A DNA stretch of 64,000 nt from CBDEGU01 sp965238045 (GCA_965238045.1 CBDEGU010000010.1:620001-684000), one strand, 5' to 3'. Shown: positions 17,093-27,143, numbered from the stretch's first letter. Translations and numbers: made by a program. The notes: generated from the letters alone by a model not told the origin.

Positions 17093-18884
17093 GCCCGTAA
17101 TCCGTCCGTAAGAGACTGCGGGAGTTGGTTTGAGGGGCGGAGGGTGTCTTCAGGCTCGGAGAGCGCGTCCGGCAGGGGCCCAGGCGCGGCCCGCGGGCCG
17201 ACCGAGTATCGCTGGCGGCTTGATACGGCGGCTTGGCGCCGATTCTGGGGTGCAGGGCCAAGCGCGGGCGCGGCTTCGCCGAGCCGCCAGCAGCAGGAGA
17301 GAAAACTCGGGAACCGGCCCCCGTTAGCCGGGCGCCGGCAGCGGCAACTGCTCGAACGCCCACGCCCAGTTCGAAGAACGCTTCCAGCCGCGCATCAGTC
17401 GCAACTTGAGCTGCCGCGCATGAGAGACGAATCTGCCCGGTTGCGTGAACACCAAGAAACGCAGCCGCTTCGGCCGCTCCGGCGGCAGCGCCAAACGCTT
17501 CATCGCCGTGAGCAGGTTGTGCGTCAGCGCGCTGAGCCGCAGCCAGGCCGCGTTGGCGCCGAACCGTCCGCAGGGCAGCATCCCCGCCGCCAGCTCGTTT
17601 TTGAGCACGTCGTGCAGCGCTTCGATCGAACCCTGCTTCTCGCGATGCCACTCCAGCAAACGTTGCGGCTTCCAGTCCCACAGGTTCGTCGCAACCGCAA
17701 AGTATTTCCGAGCGGACCCGCCAGCGAACAACTCGCCTTGCTTGTGGCGCACGCGAATCGCCACGTAGCGTAGCGGCTCGCGATACCGCTCGCCCTTCTC
17801 TGCCGGGTAGTAAGGCACCACGGCGCGTTCGAGCACCGCTGCGGCGTCTTCGCGATCGATCTGCCAGGCGCTTTCGTCGAGTCGCTGAATCTCGGCCTTC
17901 AGCGGCGCCACCAGCGGCGCGCTGACGGCAAAGCCAATGAAGATTCACGGACCTTTTTGTCTTTTGTCGTCCCGCAGCCAATCGAGCAAGTCCGTCTCAT
18001 AGCAGGCCGCGTCGCCGCGAAAATAATACTCGGTCACCGTCTCGGGCAGGGCCCCGAACGCCCGTTGCGCCACGGCCAGCGGCTCTTGGGTCGCCGGTGT
18101 GTTGCCGTTGCGAAATTGATCGGCAAGCACCACATCCAGCTCGGCCCATAGCGCCAACAGCGGCTGATAGCCCGTCGCGCCTTGATAGGTCGGCTGCGCT
18201 TCACGCTTGCGCGATGCGATGATCGTGGCGTCGAGACCGGCGGTGGCGATCTTCTGATCGGCGCAGCGGCGGCCCAGCTCGGAGACGACATCGCGGTTGA
18301 CGGCGGCCAGTCCGGCGAGCGCTTCGCTTTCTCCGGGGATGATGCTGGCTCGTGCCAAATCGAGCTGTTGCTGCTGCGCTTGCTCGATCTTTTCCTGGTC
18401 GTGAAACTGGCAGGGAAACTTGCGCGCGGCCTCGGGCGAGGGCAGCTCGTAGCCGAGCATCGCCGCCATGCCGGCATCTTTGCGCAGGACATCGAAGTCG
18501 TCGAAGCACTCGCCGCCGACTGCGGTCAGCGCCAGAAAGCTTTCGACACAGGAGGCTTCGTCCAGACCCCACCGGCGTTGCTTGAGTTGCAGATGGTGGT
18601 GGACTCTTGCGGCTAGGCCGAGACTGCGGGCCGTGCGCAGGAACAGTGGCCATCCGCCGAAGGAGGTGAGGATTTCCTCGAGCGGCGTGTCGTTGATTTC
18701 GAACAGGAACTCGCCTTCGGCCGGGCTGCGGAACTGCTTTTTGAGACCCATGCCAGGACCGTAGCCATCCAACACCCACTGGGTGCGCCGCCGCGCCGCC
18801 GCTCGGAGCCATCCCACCCCCTGCCTCCGCGCCTCCGACCACCCCCTGCTCCCCAGGTCCGGTGCTTACAGACGGATTACGGGC
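17093..18884 (-). mobile_element. IS1380-family insertion sequence (about 1.79 kb)
   Basis: Terminal inverted repeats bound the element: GCCCGTAATCCGTCCGTAAG at 17093-17112 and its complement with one mismatch at 18865-18884. It contains a single IS1380-type transposase reading right to left. No matching target duplication flanks the ends (TCCG on the left, TTGG on the right), so the insertion is old or the flanks have changed. It sits about 80 bp upstream of prmC. Confidence 0.85.
17324..18751 (-). pseudogene. IS1380-family transposase interrupted by in-frame UGA
   Basis: Two open segments in the same frame make one transposase. The N-terminal part (18751-17945) has PAEGEFLFEINDTPLEEILTSFGGWPLF, SCVESFLALTAVGGECFDDFDVLRKD and TAGLDATIIASRKREAQPTYQG (DDE Asp region). 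The C-terminal part (17944-17324) has YVAIRVRHKQGELF, QRLLEWHREKQGSIEALHDVLKNEL and LTHNLLTAMKRLALP. Only a TGA at 17945-17947 separates them (...KGP*IFIGFAVSAP...), so the lesion is a nonsense codon, not a frameshift. Readthrough cannot be excluded, but the copy is probably dead. Confidence 0.82.
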
Positions 18885-18966
18885 TTGGGGCTGGCCGTTT
18901 CCCACTGAGACGAAGCCTGGCAGCACGGCGTCTGCCACGGGCTGCTATGTTCGGTGCAGGTAGCGG

Positions 18967-19860
18967 ATGGCGGAGCTTACGGGTGGTGAATCTGTGTCGA
19001 TCGGCGTTGCGTTGCGTTGGGCGGTTTCGCTGCTCGAGGAGCGGCGGGTCGGCGTCCCGCGGCTGACCGCGGAGGTGCTGCTGGCGGATGTGCTTGGCAG
19101 CGAGCGGCCGTTTCTCTTCAGTCATCCGGAAACTGTGCTTTCGCCGGACGAGCAGGCGCGCTTTGAAGATGCGGTGGGCGAGCGTTGCGCGGGCAAACCG
19201 ACACAATACATTACCGGCAAACAGGAGTTCTACGGCCTGCCGTTCGCGGTGAGCCCCGAGACGCTGATTCCCAGGCCGGAAACCGAATTGCTCGTCGAAG
19301 AAGCTCTCGGCACGCTCGGCGGGACCGGGGCGGTGCTGGATACGATGCTGGATACGGGGCTGGATCGGGTGCTGGATGTGGGAACCGGATCGGGCTGTAT
19401 CGCGGTTGCGATCAAGAAACATTGCCCCTGCGCGCGGGTTCTGGCTTGCGACCTCTCTCTGCCGGCGCTTCGGGTGGCGAACGATAACGCCCGAACGCTG
19501 GAGGCCGATATCGAGCTGATCCAAGCGGATCTGACCGAGGCTTTCCGGGAAGACAGCTTTGGGGCGATGGTCTGCAATCCTCCCTATGTTCCGCTGGCGG
19601 ATCTGCCAGGATTGCAGCGGGAACTGCGATTCGAACCCGCCCGGGCGCTGTTTGGGGGTGAAGACGGTTTGGCGTTCTACCGGCGGCTGCCCGAACTCGC
19701 CGGTCGCGTGCTGCGGCCCGGAGGATGGCTGCTTCTGGAGCTGGGTTATCGCGGGCGGGCGGCGGTCGAAGAAATGTTTTCTTCCGCGGCGTGGGAAGCG
19801 CCGCAAGTACGCGCCGACCTGGCGGGCATGGACCGGGTTTTGATGATCAGGAAGCGCTAA
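18967..19860 (+). CDS. prmC: Release-factor glutamine N5-methyltransferase
   Basis: SAM-dependent enzyme that methylates the GGQ glutamine of RF1/RF2. The N-terminal helical domain (RRVGVPRLTAEVLLADVL) is followed by YITGKQEFYGLPFAVSPETLIPRPETELLVE, SAM motif I VLDVGTGSGCIAVAI, the catalytic NPPY (MVCNPPYVPLADLP), and the C-terminal FYRRLPELAGRVLRPGGWLLLELG. Motif I is preceded by three extra degenerate copies of its own strand (VLDT-MLDT-GLDR-VLDV), from a 4 x 12-bp DNA repeat at 19333-19380. prfA, the usual upstream neighbour, is absent; the IS1380-like element lies there instead. Confidence 0.95.
   Translation: MAELTGGESVSIGVALRWAVSLLEERRVGVPRLTAEVLLADVLGSERPFLFSHPETVLSPDEQARFEDAVGERCAGKPTQYITGKQEFYGLPFAVSPETLIPRPETELLVEEALGTLGGTGAVLDTMLDTGLDRVLDVGTGSGCIAVAIKKHCPCARVLACDLSLPALRVANDNARTLEADIELIQADLTEAFREDSFGAMVCNPPYVPLADLPGLQRELRFEPARALFGGEDGLAFYRRLPELAGRVLRPGGWLLLELGYRGRAAVEEMFSSAAWEAPQVRADLAGMDRVLMIRKR
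19333..19380. repeat. 4 x 12-bp coding tandem repeat in prmC
   Basis: Four exact-length units (GTGCTGGATACG, ATGCTGGATACG, GGGCTGGATCGG, GTGCTGGATGTG) encode VLDT, MLDT, GLDR and VLDV. The last unit is the conserved first strand of the SAM-binding fold. Confidence 0.88.
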
Positions 19861-19967
19861 GCGGCGTGAGTGTGAAAAGATGGGGTGCGGGACGCGCGGG
19901 GTCCGGTCCGCCGGGGTTGGCGGTCTTTGCGTCTGGCCGTTTCCTGCTGATAGGAGTTTCCAGAACC

Positions 19968-21200
19968 GTGAAAATCAAGAAAGTTGAAGCCTTCCTGCTC
20001 TCCTCGCCGATGAAAGAACCGGTCGTGCTGCCCTTCTATGGAGGCGAGCGAACGATCGTGAAACGCGATGCGATGTTCATCCGCGTCACCGCCGACAACG
20101 GGCTCACAGGCTATGGGCCGGGCGCCGCGCATGAGAGGGCGGTGCGCGAGATCCGCGAGACGATCTCGCCGTTTCTCGAAGGCCGCGATCCGCTGCAATG
20201 GAAAGATTTTGATTTTCAGGGGGCCTTGGAGCTGACCAAGACCTATCGGGCGGTCGAGGTGGCGGTGGTCGATCTGGCGGCGAAGTATGAGGGCGCTCCG
20301 CTCTCGGAGCTTATTGGCGGCAGGAAGCGCGACCGCATCAAGCTCTACGGCAGCGCCGGGATGTACATGAGCCCGGAGGAGTACGCCGAGGAGTCGGCGG
20401 CGATCGCGGCGATGGGTTTCACGGCCTACAAGATGCGTCCGGCGCGGGGACCGGAGAAGGATCTCGAAACCATCGCGAAGATGCGGGAGGCCGTGGGGCC
20501 CGATGTCGGATTGATGATCGACGCACACGCCTGGTGGCGCATGGGGGATCGCAGCTATTCGTATGAAACGATCGAAAAGCTGGCGCGGGATGCGGCGCCC
20601 TACAAGCCGGCCTGGTTCGAGGAGCCGCTGCTGCCCGACGATCATGCGGCGATGCGGAGGTTGCGCGATTCCGGGCACGTCGCGGTGGCCTCGGGCGAGC
20701 ACGAGCCCGATGAACCCTCGTTCATGGACATGATTTCATCGGGCGCGGTGGACTATTCGCAGATGGACGTCTGCTGCCAGGGCGGGTTCGAGATGGCGCG
20801 GCGGATCTTCGAGGCCACCGAGAAACAGGGTATCCGCTTCGCCTTCCATTGCTGGGGCACTTTGCTGGAAGTGGTGGCGGCGGCGCAGTTGGGGGTTTGC
20901 TGGCAGGCGGATATCGTCGAGTGGCTCGAATACCCCTGTCATGCGAAAGAGGGCCGGGTGGGCATGTATCCCTTCCCGCTGGCCGATGATATCCTGACAG
21001 CACCATTGCAGATCGAAGACGGCGATCTCGTCGTGCCCTCGGGCCCAGGAATCGGCGTGGAGGTAGATGAGAGCGTGATCGAACGCTATCCGTATCTCCC
21101 CGGCCCGTGGTCGTTTTTCAAGATTGATTCCCCGCCCGAGACGCTGGCGGTATCGGGCGATCATAGCGCGAAATGGGTGAACCCGAATCAGGCCGGCTGA
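19968..21200 (+). CDS. Mandelate racemase/muconate lactonizing (enolase superfamily) enzyme
   Basis: The start is probably GTG 19968 (VKIKKVEAFLLSSPM), preceded by AGGAG; upstream codons overlap the prmC end. N-terminal capping domain, then barrel motifs: AYKMRPARGPEKD (second-strand Lys/Arg), MIDAHAWWRMGDRSY (metal Asp), WFEEPLLPDDHAAMRRL (metal Glu), VASGEHEPDEPSFMD (third ligand) and FAFHCWG (catalytic His region). Members abstract an alpha-proton from sugar acids or related substrates. The His-containing barrel fits the mandelate racemase subgroup, commonly sugar-acid dehydratases. Substrate unknown. Confidence 0.88.
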   Translation: MKIKKVEAFLLSSPMKEPVVLPFYGGERTIVKRDAMFIRVTADNGLTGYGPGAAHERAVREIRETISPFLEGRDPLQWKDFDFQGALELTKTYRAVEVAVVDLAAKYEGAPLSELIGGRKRDRIKLYGSAGMYMSPEEYAEESAAIAAMGFTAYKMRPARGPEKDLETIAKMREAVGPDVGLMIDAHAWWRMGDRSYSYETIEKLARDAAPYKPAWFEEPLLPDDHAAMRRLRDSGHVAVASGEHEPDEPSFMDMISSGAVDYSQMDVCCQGGFEMARRIFEATEKQGIRFAFHCWGTLLEVVAAAQLGVCWQADIVEWLEYPCHAKEGRVGMYPFPLADDILTAPLQIEDGDLVVPSGPGIGVEVDESVIERYPYLPGPWSFFKIDSPPETLAVSGDHSAKWVNPNQAG

Positions 21201-21270
21201 GCGGGGCGGCGGCAGGGTGATGGACAGGCGCGGGGGTTGACCGGGGCGTTGACATTGGCAGAGCACGGCC

Positions 21271-21578
21271 AGCATTTTCCACTCCAAGAATGATCCTGAA
21301 AGGGATCTGGGTGGTAAGGGTACGGGGTTGGGTAGCGATCTCCTTTCTAGAGGGTACAGGCGAAGGGGTTGCGAGGGGGGATAAGGGGGAGGGAGGTGAG
21401 TAGTGCAACAAAGTTTCTGTAAGGTTCTGTAAATTCGTTTAGGTGGGTATTCGGTTGACTCAGGTAGCCCCAATATCTTGTGGTTCGGGGATTTGCTTGG
21501 GTTCATGAGCTGGGTGGACGATCATCTTGTATTGGAAACACTCCCCCCTTTCAGGATCATCTTGTATTGGACAACTCT
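21271..21578 (-). mobile_element. 308-bp transposase-less derivative of the 53-kb IS
   Basis: Its left end (21271 onward: AGCATTTTCCACTCCAAG, then AATGATCCTGAAA) matches the inverted right end of the IS at 53441-55047 for over 100 bp, including CTGGGTGG.TAAGGGT and GGTAGCGATCTCCTTTCTAG. Its right end (to 21578) matches the inverted left end over about 58 bp, including the duplicated CCAATACAAGATGATC box. The middle has no transposase. No 5-bp target duplication is visible. It is the only content of the 21201-21631 gap. Confidence 0.85.
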
Positions 21579-21631
21579 GAGCGCCAGAATCCCAAGCTGC
21601 CCGGTGCTACCCTATGAGCCTGCGCTGAGCG

Positions 21632-23101
21632 ATGAACGAATTTTCCAACTGGTTTGAAGACAATTGGGTCTCCGTCGCCGTGCTGGCGGCGTTTATCGCC
21701 TTGATGATGTTTTCGGCCTGGTGGGCCAACCGGCGGAAAAGCGCTCGGCCGGGAGCGATCGTCATCGCGCTCTCTTTCTACGCCACCTTCCTGAGCACGA
21801 ACACCTTTCTCGGGCAGGCGGGCTACGGCTACAAGGTCGGCATCGCCTGGATCCTCGGCGCGTTCGTTTTCGTCGCCTGCGGCTTCATCGCCTGGTTTGT
21901 CGTGGCGCGGCGCATGATTCACGACGCGCGGGAAGTTCTCGACGAGGACACGGGCCTGGACCAGGTGACCGTACCCGGCTATCTGGCGCTCAAATACAAG
22001 AGTCCGATGGTGGGATACCTGAGTGCTTCCATCATTATCGCCGCCTCGATGCTCTACATGCTCGCGGTCTTCAAGGGCGTGGGACACATCTTCAGCCAGA
22101 TCCTGCACGTCCCCTATGAAGTGTCGGTGATCGCCGTTTTTGTGCTGGTCGCCGGATACACCTCATGGGGAATGATCCGAGCGATCCTGCACACCGACGC
22201 AGTGCAGGGCAGCATCATGGTGCTGGGCGCCGTGGCGCTGTTCGTGGCGGCTGTCACGCAAGCCGACTGGAATCTGCTCGCCGACAGCCCCGACCTGGAC
22301 TTGCGGGGCCAGGCGCTGGGCGGGTCGCTATGGAAATGGGACGTGCTGTTGTCGCCGCTCTACATCGTGGGACTATCGCTCGGAACCGGGATCAAGCTCA
22401 TTGTCGCTCCGCGTTTGGTGGTGCGATTTCTGCTGTTTCGCCATGCCGGCGAGCCTGAGATTCGTAAAGCCAAGTGGCTGGCGATCACGCTGATGGTCCT
22501 TACCGTGCCGCTTCTATTTCTGCTCGGCATACTGGCGCACGGCATCATCCCGCAGGAGCAGTCGCAGTATTACTTCATGCATACCGACCAAGTGATCCCG
22601 TTTCTTGTCGAGCATCTGTTCGGACGTTTTTGGGGCGCGGTCATTCTGGGCAGTTTTCTGTGCGCGGCGTTGTCGTCCATCGATTCGGTGCTGCACGTCG
22701 CCGGCTCGGCGCTCGTCGTCGATCTGTGGGCGAAATGGAAGACCACCGTCCCGCTCAGCACGATCGAGCGGCTGCAGCGCGCCTCAATGCTTCCGGTGGC
22801 CGCCTTGCCCGCATGGCTGGCCCTGGACCCTCCCGCGGACGTGGTTCCTCTCACCGCGCTCTCGGGCGCCTTGTTCGGGGGCTGTTTCTTTCCCGCGCTG
22901 GTCGTGGGCCTGTGGTGGCGGCGCGCGGACCGCCGCGCGGTCATCGCTTCGATTCTCGCCGGCGCCGCGGCGGTCATCGCCTGGTCGTCGGGCGCGGCGC
23001 AGGCCCTCGGACTGGAGCTGATTCACCCGGTGATCGCCGGACTGATCGCTTCGCTGGCCGTCTATTTTGCCGTATCCGCCTCTGTCCGGCGCCCCGCGTG
23101 A
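21632..23101 (+). CDS. Sodium:solute symporter (SSS family)
   Basis: A 489-aa integral membrane protein with about 13 hydrophobic segments. SSS features: TM1 with LAAFIALMMFSAWWANRRKS, the early TFLSTNTFLGQAGYGYKVGIAW sodium-site region, VTVPGYLALKYKSPMVGYLSA, VAGYTSWGMIRAILHTDAVQGSIMVLGA (the SSS signature) and LGSFLCAALSSIDSVLHVAGSAL. It should co-transport Na+ with an organic solute such as a sugar, an amino acid or a carboxylate; nothing in the sequence fixes which. It lies just downstream of the IS remnant, which may have altered its promoter. Confidence 0.92.
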   Translation: MNEFSNWFEDNWVSVAVLAAFIALMMFSAWWANRRKSARPGAIVIALSFYATFLSTNTFLGQAGYGYKVGIAWILGAFVFVACGFIAWFVVARRMIHDAREVLDEDTGLDQVTVPGYLALKYKSPMVGYLSASIIIAASMLYMLAVFKGVGHIFSQILHVPYEVSVIAVFVLVAGYTSWGMIRAILHTDAVQGSIMVLGAVALFVAAVTQADWNLLADSPDLDLRGQALGGSLWKWDVLLSPLYIVGLSLGTGIKLIVAPRLVVRFLLFRHAGEPEIRKAKWLAITLMVLTVPLLFLLGILAHGIIPQEQSQYYFMHTDQVIPFLVEHLFGRFWGAVILGSFLCAALSSIDSVLHVAGSALVVDLWAKWKTTVPLSTIERLQRASMLPVAALPAWLALDPPADVVPLTALSGALFGGCFFPALVVGLWWRRADRRAVIASILAGAAAVIAWSSGAAQALGLELIHPVIAGLIASLAVYFAVSASVRRPA

Positions 23102-23466
23102 GCAGGCGCGCTCCCGGAGACAGGTGAGAACGCACCCGCGCAGAACACCGATTCCTGCTCCGAATACACGCTGAAGCAAACGCTCTCTCGGCCCGGTGGC
23201 AGGAAATCCGCCGAGGCAAGATCCGCTACTGCATCCATATCGGCGAATCGCATATAATTGCGGGAGCGCCTCTGCCGGCATGCGCCGCGGCTCTCCCGGA
23301 TTTCGGCAAGCAGAGGGCAATGGGAATGGGCCTCCCCCCAGCGGGTTGGAGAGCACTGGGCGATTTCATGGCAACGGGCGCCTTTTGTTTGCGTTTTCAA
23401 AACAGCCAAAAATAAACCGCGCGAACTTCGGGAAATCGAGAATCGAATCGCAAAGACGGACAACCT
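23102..23466. other. 365-bp intergenic region
   Basis: It lies between the SSS gene and the small basic protein. The only visible signal is TATAAT at 23253-23258, without a convincing -35 box. I see no RNA gene or repeat. Confidence 0.3.
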
Positions 23467-23730
23467 ATGAACATCAGTGCGATCGTAAGTGAACTCAAGA
23501 AGGAACTAGCGCGCATCGACTCTCTGATTCTCGCCCTGGATCAGCTTCACCCGGGCCGCCGCCGGGGACGGCCTCCCAAACTACTGCAAGAGCTGCGGTC
23601 CGGCGCCGAGCCGGGATCGCTTACCTCGAGCCGCCGGGGACCAAGACCCAGGCCGGCGGACACCTCTGCCCCCAAGAAGACTGTCAAGAAGGTTCGCAAG
23701 ACACGAGCGGCGAAACCGAAAACCTCCTGA
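23467..23730 (+). CDS. Small basic GRPPK-motif (AT-hook-like) protein
   Basis: An 87-aa protein: an N-terminal helix (MNISAIVSELKKELARIDSLILALDQL), then GRRRGRPPK, which resembles an AT-hook core, a Ser/Arg/Pro linker and a Lys-rich tail (KKTVKKVRKTRAAKPK). It probably binds DNA or RNA nonspecifically. Similar short SELKKE...RRGRPPK proteins are common in Acidobacteria (recalled, not checked). It is monocistronic, and its tail resembles histone H1-like chromatin proteins. Confidence 0.75.
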   Translation: MNISAIVSELKKELARIDSLILALDQLHPGRRRGRPPKLLQELRSGAEPGSLTSSRRGPRPRPADTSAPKKTVKKVRKTRAAKPKTS

Positions 23731-24006
23731 GGCGCGCCGCCGATTCCATGGCCGGCGTGGCCCGAAACGCGGGCGAGCAGCCCCCGCTAGAAGTCCGGCT
23801 GCTAGAAGCTACAGGTCGGCGCGGGCGAGTTCCTGGCCGTGGTGGTGCGGCGGTCGAGTACGTCTCTGACCTTCCGCGCCGGATCGCGGCGGAGACCGGA
23901 CCGTCCTAGAGGACGCCTACCTGGGCGGCGGCGGCGGATCGGGAGCTTGTTCATCGCCCGGAAGGGGAGGGCCCGCCGCTGGCCCGCCCGGCGCGGCTCC
24001 CCCGCC

Positions 24007-24684
24007 TCAGCGGCGGCCGATGCGGCTCCAGACGTAGGCGAGCGTCCGTGCCATGTCGCCCGCCGTGCTGGCGGCTCGCACTTGGTCCACGCCGGCTTGG
24101 GCCAGGGGCGTGTCTCGGTAGACGACGAGGCTTTGGCCCGCCTCGACCGAAATCTCGTTGGCGCTGGGGAGCAAGCGGTGCGCCACGGTAACGAGTCCTT
24201 CATCGACGAAAATTACCGTGGTCTGGTTCTCGTCGACTTCCACATCGAAAGTCGTGCCGCGAACGGAGATGACCGCGGTGGGAGTGAAAATCCTGTTGCG
24301 GTTCGGGCTGCCGCCCAGTCTCTGGATGTGCACCTTCACCTTCCCGAGAAAAATATCGAGAAGGTCCTTCAGGCTCCCTGGATTTTTTCGGAAAACGACC
24401 TGGGAGTCGGCGAACACAAAGAACATGCTGCCGTCCGAGACGTGCAACTCGGCGAAACCGTCCTTGCCGGTAACGATGAGTTCCCCGGCTCGCACGCTTT
24501 GACCGCTGAAGAGCGCCCACTCGGTGTCATCCCGGATGACCGAGACGCGTCCGGTGGCGGTCACGACCGTGGCGGCGCTCTCGCCGGAGAACTGCGCCGG
24601 CAGAGGACGGGCCAGCGACGACAGCACCGCGGCGGCGGCCACAGAGCGGATCAAGATTCGCTTCGATGCATCCCAACGAGTCAT
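24007..24684 (-). CDS. FecR-domain secreted protein
   Basis: A 225-aa protein with a signal peptide (ILIRSVAAAAVLSSLARPLPAQ). The FecR domain spans about residues 35-175: VVTATGRVSVIRDDTEWALFSGQSVRAGELIVTGKDGFAELHVSDGSMFFV, then IFTPTAVISVRGTTFDVEVDENQTTVIFVDEGLVTV, with the typical T.P.....RGT motif. Stand-alone periplasmic FecR-domain proteins without a FecA or sigma partner are frequent in Acidobacteria, and their role is unclear. It is divergent from the esterase gene. Confidence 0.88.
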   Translation of the reverse strand: MTRWDASKRILIRSVAAAAVLSSLARPLPAQFSGESAATVVTATGRVSVIRDDTEWALFSGQSVRAGELIVTGKDGFAELHVSDGSMFFVFADSQVVFRKNPGSLKDLLDIFLGKVKVHIQRLGGSPNRNRIFTPTAVISVRGTTFDVEVDENQTTVIFVDEGLVTVAHRLLPSANEISVEAGQSLVVYRDTPLAQAGVDQVRAASTAGDMARTLAYVWSRIGRR

Positions 24685-25047
24685 CCCATTCCATCATAGT
24701 ATGCACGCCGCGTTCCGTTCGCGGGACAGAAATGTTTCCTAGCCGCTCGCGGATGCTGGCGGCCTTCACCCGCGGGCAGGCGCGGCCTCCCGGGCCGCGC
24801 ACCCTGCCCGGCTTCTACCATGGCTGCCAGATCACCCTCTCGTCCCCCAGTCGTGCTGTGTCACTTTGACACGGCGAACCGGCGTATCGGACCAGCGGCG
24901 CAACCGCTACGCAAGGCTTCGAAACTGGTGCCATCAGGGCCGGTGCGGATCGATTTGCTATGATTGAATCCCGCTCGCTGCTCGACGACGAGCCGGTTGG
25001 AACGCTGCTCGCCAACCGGCAATTCCCTGACCTGCGAGAAACACCCT
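24685..25047. other. 363-bp divergent promoter region
   Basis: It lies between the divergent fecR-domain and esterase genes. A TATGAT at 24959-24964 could serve the esterase; -35 boxes are not obvious. No gene is seen. Confidence 0.3.
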
Positions 25048-27100
25048 ATGACACGCTTCCAAAGCTATTGCTCTGACTGCTCTCATCCTGCTCGCCCCGC
25101 TTTCGCTGCCGGCCCAGCCCGCGGCTCAGACCCAGTCTGGCCCCTACGAGCGGATGCTGGCCTCCCAGAAGCAAGTCACCGAATATCTGATTCGCCAAGC
25201 GCGGCGGATCACCGACCAGGCGGCGCGGGAGCTGCGGTCGCAGGGGAGTTGGGAGGCGGTCCGCGAGCAGCGCCGCCGCGAAATGCTCGGCATGCTCGGA
25301 CTCGATCCGCCGCCGCCGAAGACGGCGCTGCATCTTCGCGTCACCGGAGTGATCGACAAACCGCAATACACCATCGAAAAGATTGCCTTCGAGAGCCTGC
25401 CGAACGTCTTTGTCAGCGCAAACCTCTACATTCCGAAACAGCGCGACGGCCCCGTTCCGGCGATCATCTATGTCTGCGGACACGCCTACTCGCCTTACGG
25501 CAACAAGACGAAATACCAGCGCCACGGCATCACCCTGGTCAAACATGGCTACGTGGCGATGATCATCGACTCGATCCAGATCGCCGAGACGTTCGGCCTG
25601 CACCACGGCATTCTCAACAACGAAATGTATGACTGGTACTCGCGTGGCTACACTCCGGCCGGCGTCGAGGTTTGGAACGTGATTCGCGCGCTCGATTATC
25701 TCGAAACCAGGCCCGAAGTAGACAAGGACCGCTTCGGCATTACCGGCCGTTCGGGCGGAGCGGCCATGAGCTGGTTTTCGGCCTCGGTCGAGCCGCGGAT
25801 CAAGGCCGTCGCTCCAGTGATGGGCATCAGCACCTACGCGGCGAACGTGGCCGCCAACACGCAGCGGCGGCACTGCGACTGCATGTTCACGATCAATACC
25901 TACCTGCATGACATGCTGCACCAAGGCGCGTTGATCGCGCCGCGGCCGCTCTACATGATGCATGGCCGCCAGGACCGGCTCTTTCCCGTTCCCGGCTATG
26001 AGGAGTTCGAGCAGCGGGTCGGAAAGCTGTACCAGTCCTACGGAGCGGGCGAAAAGTTCAAGAACTTGGTCGTCGATACAGGCCACAAGGACTCGGACCT
26101 GCTGCGCGGCGAGGCCGTCCACTGGTTTGATCGCTGGCTGAAGAAGATTCCCAAGAGGAAGCTGGATCTTGATTATTCAGATCTTCCCGAACGGGATCTG
26201 GCGGTTTTCTCCGGCGATCCACCCGCGCGGGCGCAGAACTTCCGCGTACATGAAACGCTCACCGCCGGGCCTCCGCCGCGAGATTACAGCACCCAGGCCG
26301 AGTGGTCCCAGCGGCGCTCCGAGCTGATCGAAACTCTTCGCGCCACCTCGTTTGGGGCATTCCCCCAGCAGCGTAGCGACTTGAATGTCCGTCCTGGGAG
26401 CCGGCAGGCGCCGGATCGTTATGCATCCATCGTGTTTGACTCGGAAGAAGGTATCGCCGTGGAGGCGGTTTACCGCAAGGCCGCCGCCGAGTCTGTATCC
26501 CCGTCCGGGCCGGCGCTGCTCTATATTGCGTCCGGCGGCGAGGACCTGCTAGCGATTCGCGATACGTTGCGGCAGATTTGGGGCTCGAGAAAGAACTCGC
26601 TGATGGTCGTCTATCCGCGAGGCGTAGGCGAGGTGCCCTGGGACAAGAAGTTCACCAAAGACACCTTGCGCAACGCGATGCACACCGGGCGCACGATCGA
26701 CTCCATACGCATTTGGGACGTGATGCGGGGCGCGGAAGCGCTGCGGCTTCAGAGCGGCGCGGCGGATGTTGTCACGCTCGGAAGCGGCGCCTCGGGCATC
26801 TGGGGTCTCTATGCCGCGTTGTTTGACGAACGGATCAGCCAGGTGATGCTCGTCGGCGCGCCGTCCTCGCATCGCGAGGGACCGGTGCTGCTCAACGTGC
26901 TCCGCCATACGGACCTGCCCGAGGTGGCGGCACTGCTGGCTCCCCGGCGGCTTACCTTCTATGGACACGTCCCTCCCGCCTACCAGTACACGCAGGGGAT
27001 CTATTCGCTGCTAGGCCGCCCGGATCACTTCTCACTCACAATGAGTTTGGAAGGCGCGCTGAACGGACGTCATCATCACAATTTTTCGTCGGGCATTTGA
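25048..27100 (+). pseudogene. Secreted two-part alpha/beta-hydrolase (acetylxylan-esterase-like); signal peptide frameshifted
   Basis: From 25154 a 648-aa frame is intact. Its first half is an alpha/beta hydrolase with VCGHAYSPYGNKTKYQ, nucleophile elbow GRSGGAAMSW, and GRQDRLFPVPGYEEFEQR ... DTGHKDSD for the Asp/His. The second half repeats a degenerate hydrolase core (GSGASGIWGLYAALFDER). Upstream, the same frame encodes AIALTALILLAPLSLPAQP, an obvious signal peptide, but reading back meets TGA with no start. ATG 25048 (MTRFQ) is one frame off; removing one A near 25063 would join MTRFQ to AIALTAL. So the gene carries a 1-nt insertion or an assembly error; if real, export is lost. Confidence 0.72.
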
Positions 27101-27143
27101 CGCGGCGAGTTGTGTGACACCATTCGTTTGGATGAATAGGTTT

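Noticed and set aside
17016..17981. 321-aa minus-strand frame in the IS1380-like element
   Set aside because: It overlaps the transposase C-terminal half in another frame and has shadow composition.
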